From Mactra quadrangularis (lineage: Eukaryota > Mollusca > Bivalvia > Venerida > Mactridae), in NCBI GenBank assembly GCA_025267735.1, contig CM046301.1, forward strand, positions 67,351,872 through 67,415,871: a stretch of DNA of 64,000 nucleotides, read 5' to 3'. Within the stretch, counting starts at the first letter, position 1, and every line of letters starts with the position of its first letter. The notes beneath the pieces were generated by a model. That model saw only the letters and a program-made list of their open reading frames with translations. It had not been told where the DNA came from and did not search any database. Shown piece after piece: positions 32,465-42,779 of the stretch. The position numbers and the translations under genes were made by a program.

Positions 32465-32650
32465 AACTTGTTGCTGCGCATAGCCTGATCAGTAAGATCA
32501 GAGGGTAGCGTGACATACTACCAATCCTGTATAGGTTCGATTCCTGGACAGGTTCTATGTACCATTATGGAGTTAGATCATTAAATAACACTGTATATCC
32601 AGTAGAGCATTGTCGGCCATTTTCGAGGGTATGTGTCATGCACAAGGTTT
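32465..32650 (+). mobile_element. tRNA-headed SINE (family D)
   Basis: The head contains AGCCTGATCAGTAAGATCAG, an A-box-like AGAGGGTAGCGTG and a good B box TAGGTTCGATTCCTGG, followed by an unrelated body. The AGCCTGA..GATAAGCTCAG phrase is shared with the head at 42511. Confidence 0.5.
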
Positions 32651-32937
32651 AAAGCTTGTATCCAGAGATCTATACCTGCTCAGTGATGGAATGTTGAAAG
32701 AGTAACGGTTGCAATGATTGCCGAAAAACGAAGAAATGAGTCTTAAAGAACAGTTCTAGTCATGACTTGGGCATAAATCAAAAAAATATATGAATAAACT
32801 TTGTATTGAGATTTTACACAAATATATTGTAAAAGTTACTTCCCTTTGATCAAGTGGGAAATATTCACGGTGAAACTTTGTCTAAATTAAATAATTCATC
32901 AAACATTAAAGACTAAATATTAGAATGTGATCATATG

Positions 32938-33196
32938 CAGTGCCTTCAAAGGGTGCTTGGTCAAAGTCCTGTTTCGGATTGACCGATTCACACTTACAAA
33001 TGAAACGAAGAAACAATAAGTCATTCGAGCTAATTTCAAAATCATTATTTATTACTAATTATTTTATCAAAATATGTTTCAAACTATTTTACATAAATAA
33101 TCCATCATTAATTTTTATAGCATGTTCGAAGTATGTGTGATGAGTTTTTTGTTTTCTGGAAAATGCATTTATCCAAGACTTTTTGAAAGGGCTCCG
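32938..33196. mobile_element. Tc1/mariner-like MITE (family M2)
   Basis: Ends CAGTGCCTTCAAAGGGTGC and GACTTTTTGAAAGGGCTCCG, with the shared core ATTATTTATTACTAATTATT and TTATCAAAATATG as in the copy at 15760. 259 bp, non-coding. Confidence 0.65.
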
Positions 33197-33199
33197 TAT

Positions 33200-34200
33200 A
33201 TGTATATATGATAATCTAACTTAAATACTGAATAAACACATGACTCATAAATGAACAATTACAACTGTTGATGTAAAATTGTTATAATTTTTGTTGAACC
33301 ATTTTGTCTCTAACAAGAATGTAATAAAACAACCATAATAATGTATAAAAATGAGATTTTCACAAATCAATCTGTCGTGTTGATCGAAATTAAATTGTAT
33401 AATGACAAATGAGTAAACCATGATCAAAGAAAGTGATCAGTCAGTTATCATTATTTAAAACATTCCCGGTTTTGTATTTTCTTCACAATACAATAGAATA
33501 GATGAGATATCTTTAATCGTTAATTTATATGGTATAATAATTCATGTTTTTTCCCCAAGTTTTTATGTTTTTAACGAGTATAGCTAGTTTTGTTTTGAAC
33601 GACATGAAACTATTCATAATTATGTTCGTTGTTTTACCGATTGTCAGACGAACATAGCTAACCACCATTTTAATTGATATAGTCACGTGATATAAAACAA
33701 GATGGCGTCTATCGTGAAGTTGTTCTGAGATTCATACCACAACAGATTTAACATTCGGAACTACCTCCGCGATTTTCCACGCAAATACACCTCGGATATC
33801 ACGAGGAGCGAAAGTAGTTCCAACATAGAATCTAGCCACGTTCCCGACGTTTACACACCAAAAATGACGGACGATGATGGGCAGTTAAAGCTCTTTAATG
33901 CCTGTAACATGTGTAACTGATATTCACTTAAATCAAAGTTGATCCTGAAACATTTTTTGTGTACCCGATACTTTCTGCAAAATGATCTGCCATGTTGGTT
34001 TTTTACATCGGCACTATACTAAACCTATGAGGTTAATCGCCTGACCTCATAACTTTGTTGCATTCCTACTACGTCCGAGGTATATCTTCGTAGATGATCG
34101 CCGAGGTCGTTCCGAATGCAGATTTAAGAGATTTATTTCAGACATATACCCATGTATGTATTTTGTCACAGCATAGTTTTACAACAATAAAACAGTATGA
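33200..34200. other. No gene; CpG-containing stretch
   Basis: 33680-33870 is richer in CpG than its surroundings and includes a CACGTG, AAGATGGCGTCT and CATTCGGAACTAC. The latter resembles internal sequence of the hairpin family at 60073. It could be a decayed element or a promoter; nothing decides between them. Confidence 0.4.
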
Positions 34201-34206
34201 TACTCC

Positions 34207-34300
34207 CAAGTCTCTCATACACTTTTTCACTCGTTCACTCACTCACTCACACGCACACTCACACATTTTTCACTCGCTCACATCGGTATAAACCCACCCT
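34207..34300. repeat. Degenerate CACT/CACA simple repeat
   Basis: Runs of CACT and CACA (TTCACTCACTCACTCACACG..) with interruptions. Confidence 0.7.
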
Positions 34301-34330
34301 CACACACTCGTGTGTTCAATAAAATGTTTA

Positions 34331-34502
34331 ATTAACAAATAATACATGGCCATGAGGGCAATATGCAAGTTTACGGACTGGTTGGTCAGACTGAGGAAGG
34401 TATATGGCCCGAAGCGCAGCTGAGGGCTATATAGCTACCGAGGTCTGAACAACCAGTCCGTAAACTTGCATATTGCCCGTAAGGCCATGTGTTATTTGTT
34501 AT
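34331..34502. mobile_element. Foldback element with about 55-bp arms
   Basis: The left arm (TAACAAATAATACATGGCCA..CAAGTTTACGGACTGG) and right arm (CCAGTCCGTAAACTTGCATA..ATGTGTTATTTGTTA) are complementary apart from a few bases and enclose a spacer of about 55 bp. No convincing target duplication. Confidence 0.7.
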
Positions 34503-34744
34503 ATTATACCGAATTTAAATCCTCTCACCACTCATGTTGCTGACATTTTACTAAGAGTATATTAATGTGTTTTCAAATAATTATTTATTCCTTCAGTATG
34601 TCAAACATCTAAAACCTCAGTCTGACTTTCATTTTCATGCAACGTAGCAATTTAACATGCTCTATTTCATTTTTGTGAATCGACTTACTGTTTGTGTTGC
34701 CGTGTAATTAGCACAACATGAAGGACGCGTTAAATAAGACTGGA

Positions 34745-34823
34745 TGACGTCATAAACGGTCAATATAAAAATTATGGACTGGCTAGCCGGTCAATATGCG
34801 AATATATTGACCGGGTGACGTCA
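34745..34823. repeat. Inverted repeat TGACGTCAT / CGGTCAATAT
   Basis: ATGACGTCATAAACGGTCAA at the left is mirrored by TTGACCGGGTGACGTCAT at the right. TGACGTCA is also the CREB/ATF site, so the hairpin carries one at each end. Confidence 0.65.
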
Positions 34824-34829
34824 TATTAA

Positions 34830-35515
34830 ATATAGAGTACGTTATGCAAATGAGGTATAATATATCAATATAATGACATGCAAATTAAAGTGAAAATAAA
34901 CAAATTAAATAAACTGAACAGAACCGTCAAGAACGGAACGTAACCTTACAAACTTACACACCGCAGTCCAGAAAAATAACAGCAGTGCCAACACTACACA
35001 AGGCGACGCACAACGCAGTATAAGAATTTATAACATACCATAGCATAAAAGCACATCACTCATTTTTGTCATGCTGGACTTGGTAGTCTTTAGAAAGCAA
35101 AATCACATTTTTCTAAAACTATCAAAATTGAAAGGAAATATTTTTGGAAGCAGGAAAATAGTGTTCTGAAAATGACAATTTTAGTGCAAATTGACATACA
35201 ACTACAAATGATGATGTTTCATGTAGTAAATTATATCTACCCCGTATGTCACGGTATAGACACTTCTAGTGCATTTTTGTGACTTTTATTGTACATGTAT
35301 ATTATTTGCTGCATTATATATGGTCAGTTTGTCTTAAATGGTAAGAATTACTTTGAAACAACTACAGATACTGAATGGTATTTTGAAATTACAGAAAAAA
35401 CAAACCAAAACTAGTACCTTGAATATTAGTGTATATAACTGATACCAATGATGTTGATAACTGGACATGCCTGCTTCTCTACAAGATCAACAATCAATTA
35501 CTCTGATGGACAAGT
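34830..35515. other. No gene supported
   Basis: No coding or RNA gene is recognised. Confidence 0.5.
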
Positions 35516-35519
35516 AAAA

Positions 35520-35880
35520 CACAAGAGGGCCATGATTGCCCTTTATCACCTGAGGATCATTAAAGATCATGTGACCTAGATTTTCACCCCCAGGTGACAT
35601 ATGTTTAAACTTGACCTAGAAATAATTTAAACATCCGTTCAGACCAATTTCCATGTTATTATGGATCAAAACAGTAGCAACTACTGTGTTAACAAGGTTT
35701 TTCTATTTTTAGCTCCTGTGACCAAGTTTTCATTCGAGATGACCCATGTTCGAACTCATCTGAGCAATTACCTAGACAAGCATCCGTACAAAGTTTGAGG
35801 ATAATTTAGGCAAAAGTGTCACCACTACAGTGTTCACAAATAATTATGGACAGAGTCCAGACGTCGAACATTCAACAGTC
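35520..35880 (+). repeat. Degenerate bivalve-type dispersed repeat
   Basis: Phrases such as AAGAGGGCCATGATTGCCC, GTGTTAACAAGGTTTTTCTA, CTCCTGTGACCAAGTTTTCA and GATGACCCATGTTCGAACTC are characteristic of a very common interspersed repeat I recall from bivalve genomes. It is old and has many substitutions. This supports the mollusc assignment but was not verified by search. Confidence 0.5.
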
Positions 35881-36290
35881 CTAAAAGCTTACCATGAGCT
35901 AGCTCAAGTGAATTAAAAAAATCAAAACGTGAAAACCTCATTCAGTCATTTCGTTCTGTCAAGATGTACTGAAACACCAGGGTTGAGATGTACTTACGTT
36001 TTCTTACTTTCGGTTATTCAAGTTTCATGTGTCATGTAGAAAATGGCATTTTATCATTTATATAAAATATGAATGAATATCCCGGTGCATATTAATTTAT
36101 AATATCTCGCCATGTAAGGATGCAAGGTAAATACGGTCATATCATAGAATTAGTTTTGATTTATTTACTTTATTTTATAATATACATAGAAATATAAGAA
36201 TTGACTCCAGTATCAAGTACATTAATATTTCTTTTAAATTTCATTTGGACATGTAATGTTATTCGGTGAAAATATAAGTTGAAAGCGTAT
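35881..36290. other. No gene supported
   Basis: AT-rich, with no features seen. A short degenerate tandem run of TATACGTTGAAAA-like units follows at 36310-36385. Confidence 0.45.
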
Positions 36291-36496
36291 GGTGAAACTA
36301 TTCGATAAACATATACAGTAAAAAATACGGTAAAAAATATACGTTGAAAAATATACGTTGAAAATTTACGTTGAAAATACGGTCATAATACCAATTATCT
36401 CATATAAGTTCTACACTGAAATGTAATTAACGTCAAATGACGTCATTACCATGGAATATCATTGTCATAATGAGTTTAGTCTTTTCAACAAAACCC

Positions 36497-36783
36497 GGGT
36501 CTGTAGCGCGGTTGGTTACGCGCCTGGATTTCGAATCTAGTGTCCCGAAGGGAGTGCAGGTCCAAATCCCATCCAGGGAGGTTATACCCTTCCATGATTA
36601 TACCCTTCCAAATTTGACAATAATGTACTTTTCCTCCATTGATAAAGTTTCCAGTCTTGTGGAAGGGTAGGTGAGTACTGGTTATAGACAAGGGTCCAGG
36701 AAAGCTATGTTAGTTGCGCTGGACACTGTAAATTAACTTAAAAAAATGTGTTGACACGGCGTTAATCCCAGTATATAAACAAT
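36497..36783 (+). mobile_element. SINE-A, full-length copy
   Basis: The tRNA-like head GTAGCGCGGTTGGTTACGCG has a slightly mutated B box (GGTCCAAATCCC). The body is complete, with a small duplication of TTATACCCTTCCA, and the tail is GACACGGCGTTAATCCCAGT. About 287 bp. Confidence 0.85.
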
Positions 36784-36929
36784 CTTCAACAAAAATGCAG
36801 AAGTTTAGTTTCAATGAAACAGAATATTGTATTACAGTATAATAAAAATAACAGAAATATCGTGATATAGAAAATTTCACTATTAAGAATACTTAGGGTA
36901 AAAAATAATCTTGTGATTTTTAGGATTTC

Positions 36930-36985
36930 CCCCATTTTAATGGACCTTTTTCCCATGGACATTCCCATGGGAAAAGGGTTTTCCA
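36930..36985. repeat. Short CCCATGG-containing palindromic segment
   Basis: Alternating TTTCCCATGG and CCCATGGGAAAAGG motifs give a local imperfect hairpin. Confidence 0.5.
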
Positions 36986-37194
36986 ATGGGATAATTTACT
37001 TTTGGCTTAAAATAAAACATATTTCTAGTTAAGATATCTGGATGACAATTTACTGGTGTTATGTCCATATGTAGATCTGCATTCCTTGCAATTTGAAGAA
37101 ATCGGATAAAAATAATTTTATAAAGTAAGTTAGCAATGTGTCTGTGTTCGCAAACGTCATCTGGACTGCGTTGAGAAAAACGTACGTGCCTAGT

Positions 37195-37331
37195 ACCTGG
37201 TTTATAGCTAAATCCAAAGATTTAGCCTTTCCACCTTTTCCGGAACAGTGAGTAGTTTGACTGACCGCCGTTATATGACTAATACAATGTGTTCCTACGG
37301 CTCTAACCCCCCCCCCCCCCAAAAAAAAAAA
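37195..37331 (+). mobile_element. SINE-B 3' half with expanded C14A11 tail
   Basis: AGCTAAATCCAAAGATTTAG, AACAGTGAGTAGTTTGACTG and CCGCCGTTATATGACTAATA match the 3' half of the SINE-B body, here on the plus strand. Where the family tail reads TAAACCCAACAAAAA, this copy has C14 (37307-37320) followed by A11, so the tail has become a double homopolymer. Confidence 0.7.
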
Positions 37332-37334
37332 CGT

Positions 37335-38225
37335 GACTGTAACAGACCGAGGTTGATTATGCCTGTCTTATATTACAAGTTCATTCAACGTTTTTAATAT
37401 TTTATATTTTGTCTACCGATTCTATTCAACGACAAAAAATCTTATATGACTCATAACTGAACTATTTATTTTATATAAAAATAATATGATTCCTGCATTC
37501 GATGAAATATAGTTTTAGATGAAAGCTAACTGTCTCCGACACCGAGTTAATTTCGTACAAATATTTCACTGTACAGCACGGAGCCATTTCTCTAAACGTT
37601 TGTGTATATATGTATACAAAATTATTATTGACATTTCATTCATTTAATTTCTATATCAAATATTTTAAAATTACATTTTTTACGATGATACACAAATTGA
37701 TATTAGACAGAAAGTCAGACTATTCGACTTTCTTCATTTTCTTAACTATACAACAAACTTACACGTATTTAAAAGTCTGATTTTCGACTCCATCAATATA
37801 AAAGTAAAATTTTTATCAACTATCAATAACAAGTATACAAACATTGGCTCGTTTGATTTGTAAATTTGTTATTACTTGCAGTATAAAAGTTTTGTTAAGA
37901 ACTATTACAGAAGCCAAATTATTTGTTTGTTAAGAAAGAGTTTCAATTATATCAACGTTTGGTTAATATCTTAAAGTATGTTTACAAATTAAGAGACCCG
38001 TGTCGGAACACTAAAATCTCTTCAGTAAATACATTTGTATATTGTATAAAGGTTGAACAATTTTTGGAAAGTGAGATTTTTATATTAAATCAAATAAACT
38101 TTACAAGTTATGAGAGTCGTTGAATTATATAAATATTGGTTTAAAATATGATATTACATTTTACTGTGTCGTGGGGTTCGGTCATGTATTTTCTCTACGA
38201 CTATTCTCTGGCTAACCTCTGTACA
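37335..38225. other. No gene supported
   Basis: AT-rich, stop-filled sequence. Confidence 0.5.
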
Positions 38226-38229
38226 TTCA

Positions 38230-38262
38230 CGTACCCACAGATTATCAAGATTCTCAATCTAG
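38230..38262. mobile_element. Half copy of nested hairpin MITE (H2)
   Basis: CGTACCCACAGATTATCAAG then ATTCTCAATCTAG matches one arm of the elements at 32084 and 47121. The opposite arm is absent. Confidence 0.4.
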
Positions 38263-38264
38263 CT

Positions 38265-39765
38265 TCTTTTCTCCTCCTTCTGTTAGGTGTTTAGTTTTTA
38301 CCGTTGTCAGTCCACTCCATATAGATGTATTTTATATCCACAACTACTGGACTCTAACCAGCTTGTCAACTGTACTGTCTGTTGACGCAGCTTGTTCTGA
38401 TGGTACATGGAATAATGAACTTGACAAAGACCAAATTGTATGATGATTTTGTCATTTGTTATACATAATTATAAATGACGCATATAATAAAAACATAATG
38501 ATAAAAAATACACGGCATAAGTATTTACATAGGTGGGATGAGCTTTATTCCCTTTTCAAACTTAACTTTTTAGTGAAATCAATTATATGCTTATCCCAGC
38601 TTACAATAGTAAAGTATACATAATAAAACATGTACCAAAAGAATTTGGCGCAAACCACATAGCCATAAAAGTATTTTTCATGAAACACATGAAACATACC
38701 GCGCCATCCAAGGTATATGTGTAGTCCTCGGCTAGAACTTAAACTTCAAACTTTAAGCTAAGTGTCTAGAATAGACTATTCGTTTGAAGAATTTCTATCT
38801 CTGCTGGTCTTTGGTAAGTTTCCAGTCTTTGATGTCCTTCCCTTTTTGCAATTAGGCTTTGGACAGGCTTCGACTAGTTTCTCGATCTTATTTAATAACC
38901 ATTGGGTACTAGAATGAAATCTGTATCAAATTGTCAGTTGTGAGCCACCGTGTATGTTTAGTACACATGTACTAGGTTTGAAACCTGTCTCCGGAGATTT
39001 AGGTTTATCCAGGAATTGTGAATAGAACGATTGACAGTCGCAATATAAGTTATAACAGAGTCATAACATGTTGAAATATGGTGTTTTGCACCCAATCTAA
39101 TAAAAACCCGATCTACAATTTCACCGCTCGCATACTCGCTAATGTAGATCTGGTATTTTCCAAACGAAGGTCACGTTCAGGTGACCTTTTCTCATCATAA
39201 TATTCATGACGAAATTGTTATGATACGTAACTTGTTTACATCGTCTACGTCACGAAATTTGAAATGAGCCGCCCAATCGCAGACTGTGAATAATACCGCT
39301 GTTAAATTAGCATGCCAACATAGGTCTAAAAATAGAAATTACGAAAATCAAAATGTGATTAATAGTGTTTTCGTCTAGATGAAAGCTACGCATTGATTGG
39401 TCGACACAAAGTTCATCTCGACGTGACCTTGCATTGACTAAGTAGAGATCCAATACGACAACGCCCTACAGGATCTCTGTTTACGGAGATTGTTTTGCAC
39501 CAAACATTACATCGCATTTACTTTGCATTGTATACTGTGTCTCTATGTTTCTATCTCATTTCCAGAAACTTTAAGGAAACTGAACATTAGTTAAAGTGAA
39601 TATAACACATTAGTTTCACAAATAAATGAAATTATCTTATAGGTATGGACTTGAAAGAAGATATTCACCAAATAAAGTCACTTGTGAGTTTTACAATACG
39701 AATATACGAAAAGTGTAATATTACCTATGAAACATTTATATAAAATAAGAAGTTTAAAACAATAG
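38265..39765. other. No gene; short inverted segments
   Basis: No gene is seen. GATCTACAATTTC and ATGTAGATC around 39110-39150 form a small hairpin, and AGAGATCC..GGATCTCT at 39441-39478 another. These may be remnants of a MITE. Confidence 0.4.
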
Positions 39766-39767
39766 AA

Positions 39768-39990
39768 TCGACCCTGGTCGAGTGGTTGCGATGTTTGACT
39801 ACATGGTTATTATTGGGTAGTCAGCTCAGTGTTGGTTCAATTCACATCGAAAACCTACCTCAATGTTTCCTTGAGTAAGAAACTTTGTCCTTACATTTCA
39901 ATAACAGTGGTTCCAGGAAGCAAACTCGAGAATGATTAATCTGAGTTATTAGAACTTGATTCACAATTCAGCAAAATAAATGAATAAAGT
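39768..39990 (+). mobile_element. tRNA-headed SINE (Ser/Leu-like head), copy 2
   Basis: The head GACCCTGGTCGAGTGGTTGC with a B-box-like GTTGGTTCAATTC is followed by ACCTACCTCAATGTTTCCTT, GAGTAAGAAACTTTGTCCTT and GAATGATTAATCTGAGTTAT. The order is the same as in the copy at 4770. Confidence 0.6.
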
Positions 39991-40670
39991 AACAAAAACA
40001 ATTATAGATCGATAAATCAAAGGAGATCATAATAGACTGGGTATTCAAAATTTCTTTTTTTCTGGGTATAATTTACTAACTAATTTTATTGATTATTTTA
40101 TCTATCTTTATAATCTTTATGTCTCTAATTATTACAGTAAATTCTATCAATATAAACACTATATTATATTGTAATAAAATTAACATAATGAACAAAAACA
40201 AACCCTCAGGATAGAACAATGTTAGGTGTAAATTAGCAGGGCGTTATTTCATCTCTAGATGCAATCTAATATAAATATTGTACTGTTAAAATGAATATAG
40301 TTAAGATGTCCCTGGGGATAAACAATTATTATCCAGTAACATTCTAATATTCAATATAGTCAAAGACTTCGTAGTATATTTGTCAATCATCGGGTGTTTC
40401 CGTATTGTTCGTAACACTGAGGGTGTGCTTCTTATTGCTAGAAAAAAAGACGAAGTTACTTGGTGCAGGCAAAGGGCTCAAAAAGGTTAAAAGGGCATAC
40501 TTTAGGTCTTTGAAAAATTCAAGCACATTTTGCATCCTTTTTGAGGATGAAATACAACAATCTAGAGCTCAAAATTGAGGTTGAAATAGGGCAAAGTATG
40601 CACTTGTTCCTTTTATTGGTCTTATTTATTTCCAAAGCAATTTTTGTCTTTGACAATCTCTTGCATGATA
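39991..40670. other. No gene supported
   Basis: AT-rich, no features recognised. Confidence 0.5.
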
Positions 40671-40673
40671 ACA

Positions 40674-40825
40674 CAGTAAAATTCCACCATTAGGACCATC
40701 AAAAGTTATAGTTTTAATCGCGGAACGCCTTTTACTTCTGAAATTAAGCTTTGAGATTTAAAAATTGTCAAAAATAGTCATTTTTTGCAACATTTGAGCT
40801 GATCATTAATGATAAAACTTTACTG
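40674..40825. mobile_element. Mariner/Tc1-like MITE (family M1), well-kept copy
   Basis: The ends CAGTAAAATTCCACCATTAG and ATGATAAAACTTTACTG are inverted. The core AAATTGTCAAAAATAGTC is shared with the copy at 56987. Other copies lie at 719, 3632, 7048, 11392, 16556, 50772, 56987 and 59993. The CAGTAAAGTTCC..TATAG ends resemble pogo/Tigger-type members of the Tc1/mariner group (recalled). Confidence 0.65.
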
Positions 40826-40829
40826 TACT

Positions 40830-41305
40830 AATTGTTGGTCACTTCATTTAATTATTTACTGGTCGTTTACATACCACGTGACATGGGGTCATTAATATGT
40901 CATTTAGACGATCTTTATTTTTATGACAAAATTTTTAACCAATTCTTTGTATTCCTATTGTAACAAATCTAATCACGTGACTTGTAAAAGGTCACGTGAT
41001 AACACGATAAGGTCAAGTTTGATATTTTAACAAGATATTTACAAATTGAAAGTAGTAAAAAATGTCATACAAAATGGCAAGTGACTTTAATGTATGAAAT
41101 AACAATTACATATAATGAAGCGATGATTACATCAAATAATGAACCTCAATATACATTGTATATACGGGTACTACAATGTAACTTATCAGTTTTGCTCTGG
41201 GTTGTAATTTATTTTGTTTGGTCAAGGTCCCTGTATATTTAGGGCCCTTGGTATATTCAATGATAAAGCATTTTTTTTATCAAAAAACACGATAACTGTT
41301 AAATA
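40830..41305. other. No gene; three CACGTG sites
   Basis: CACGTGAC-type palindromes at about 40875, 40974 and 40993 (TCACGTGACTTG..GGTCACGTGA). No gene is seen. Confidence 0.5.
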
Positions 41306-41309
41306 TTGA

Positions 41310-41560
41310 AGCAGAACAGAACAGAACAGAACGGAACAGTTCTAAGTAACATGTGTTATAGTGCAGCCGAAAAATTGGTGCAATGGAATTATACCATCCC
41401 CGCTGGTGCCCATTTACATATGCATGAAGTGAAGCAATCGCGGGTAAATTTCTTGCTAAAGGAAATTATCAATACCTCTTCTGGGGTTCGAACCCGGGCT
41501 CACACGATCCTTAAGTGCGTGTCCTACCGCTGGCATACTGCTCCTATAAAAGTTATTTGA
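41310..41560 (-). mobile_element. SINE-C, copy with tRNA head and (TTCTG)n tail
   Basis: On the minus strand it has an A-box-like TATGCCAGCGGTAGGACACG and a perfect B box GGGTTCGAACCCC. The body includes TTTAGCAAGAAATTTACCCG and GTAAATGGGCACC, and the element ends in a (TTCTG)n run (plus strand GAACA repeats at 41310-41340). The body matches 30861-31065. Confidence 0.75.
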
Positions 41561-41631
41561 TGGCAGAAATGTCACCATACTAAACCTTCAGAAATAAATC
41601 TATAATGATTATTTTCATCATTTAACAGGAA

Positions 41632-41849
41632 ATGTCAGACTACTGATACCTGTGATTGTCACTGTTTTCATTCTTACTTTAATCCTTACTGACAATACCA
41701 ATGTGACATTGTTACCGCCTACCACAGGGGGTGGGGTAATACATATACGTAATCACCTGGTTTGTAGGGATGACGTTATATCATGGTTAGTTTTACAATT
41801 ATTCATCATACAATTATCTGTCGTCTTATTTTTTACTTTATTTGGCTGA
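41632..41849 (+). other. Possible membrane-segment exon (weak)
   Basis: After an acceptor-like CATTTAACAG (ending 41630) the frame reads NVRLLIPVIVTVFILTLILT, a plausible membrane span or signal anchor, then TNVTLLPPTTGGG. A stop follows at 41847 and no supported neighbouring exons were found. It may equally be chance in a T-rich stretch. Confidence 0.2.
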
Positions 41850-42505
41850 AATCACTTTGAGAAGGGGGTCAGTTAGTTCATTTTAAGACGGAGTTGATGA
41901 ATTTATGTTGAGATAGGGTTGGGTAAGGGCGTGCTATGAATTGTGTTTTTATATTAACTATGGACGCAGAAATCATCTTATGCTAAAAACGGACTATAAA
42001 TTGTTCTGCAATTTCATGTCATTAAGTTGTCTTTTTCACTAAATTCGTTCACCTGGTCGTCATTCTTGCCGTGTTAGGAACCATATAGGTCACGTGATTC
42101 CCAACACTGTACATGTATATTGTAAATAAAGTAGAATGTAGACTAGTTTAATGCTGACCAATCAAAATGTTCATCTGAGAATGAATTTAAAACAAATGTA
42201 TAACCATAATGATAAGAAAATCCTTAAAACCGGAAGTACAAAATACGCCATACATTTCCTGTCCTCGCGACGATGAATTAATTTCATATAATTCATAACA
42301 CTAGCAATATTTACTGAACGAAATTAGAAACACAGCACGTGCATTCAAAAACAAACATTTGATGGGATTGGTTCTTTTTTGCTTATACAAATGTTTGAGC
42401 ATGAACAAAAACTAATGTTAAAGTACAAATAAAAAATAGGTTATTTTTAAACTTGAAATAGTTGATTACTTTATCAACATTGTTGTTATATATCACTCAG
42501 TTATA
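41850..42505. other. No gene supported
   Basis: No coding frame or repeat family is recognised. Confidence 0.5.
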
Positions 42506-42508
42506 ATA

Positions 42509-42775
42509 GTGTAGCCTGACTGATAAGCTCAGCTGGTTGTGTCTCTCACTGTCGATCCAGGGGTCACGAGTTCTAGTGGGGTCGATAACTGCAACAATAT
42601 TTCACTTGCTGATACAAGCACCAAATTTGGCACAGATGGCCTGCATAGTCTACCATTCACAAAAAGCACGATTTCCACTTCGGAATTCAAGATGGCCGCC
42701 GTTTCTGCGCATGCGCATGGGAGTCAGTATCCCAAAGCGACTCAACCTCTTTTTACCGCTTTAGATTTCTTATAG
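42509..42775 (+). mobile_element. tRNA-headed retroposon with GGCGGCCAT body, copy 1
   Basis: The head AGCCTGACTGATAAGCTCAG has a weak B box (ACGAGTTCTAGTGG). The body GATACAAGCACCAAATTTGG, CACAAAAAGCACGATTTCCA and TTCAAGATGGCCGCC is shared with 47880-48060, which lies in the opposite orientation. Confidence 0.55.
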
Positions 42776-42779
42776 GATG

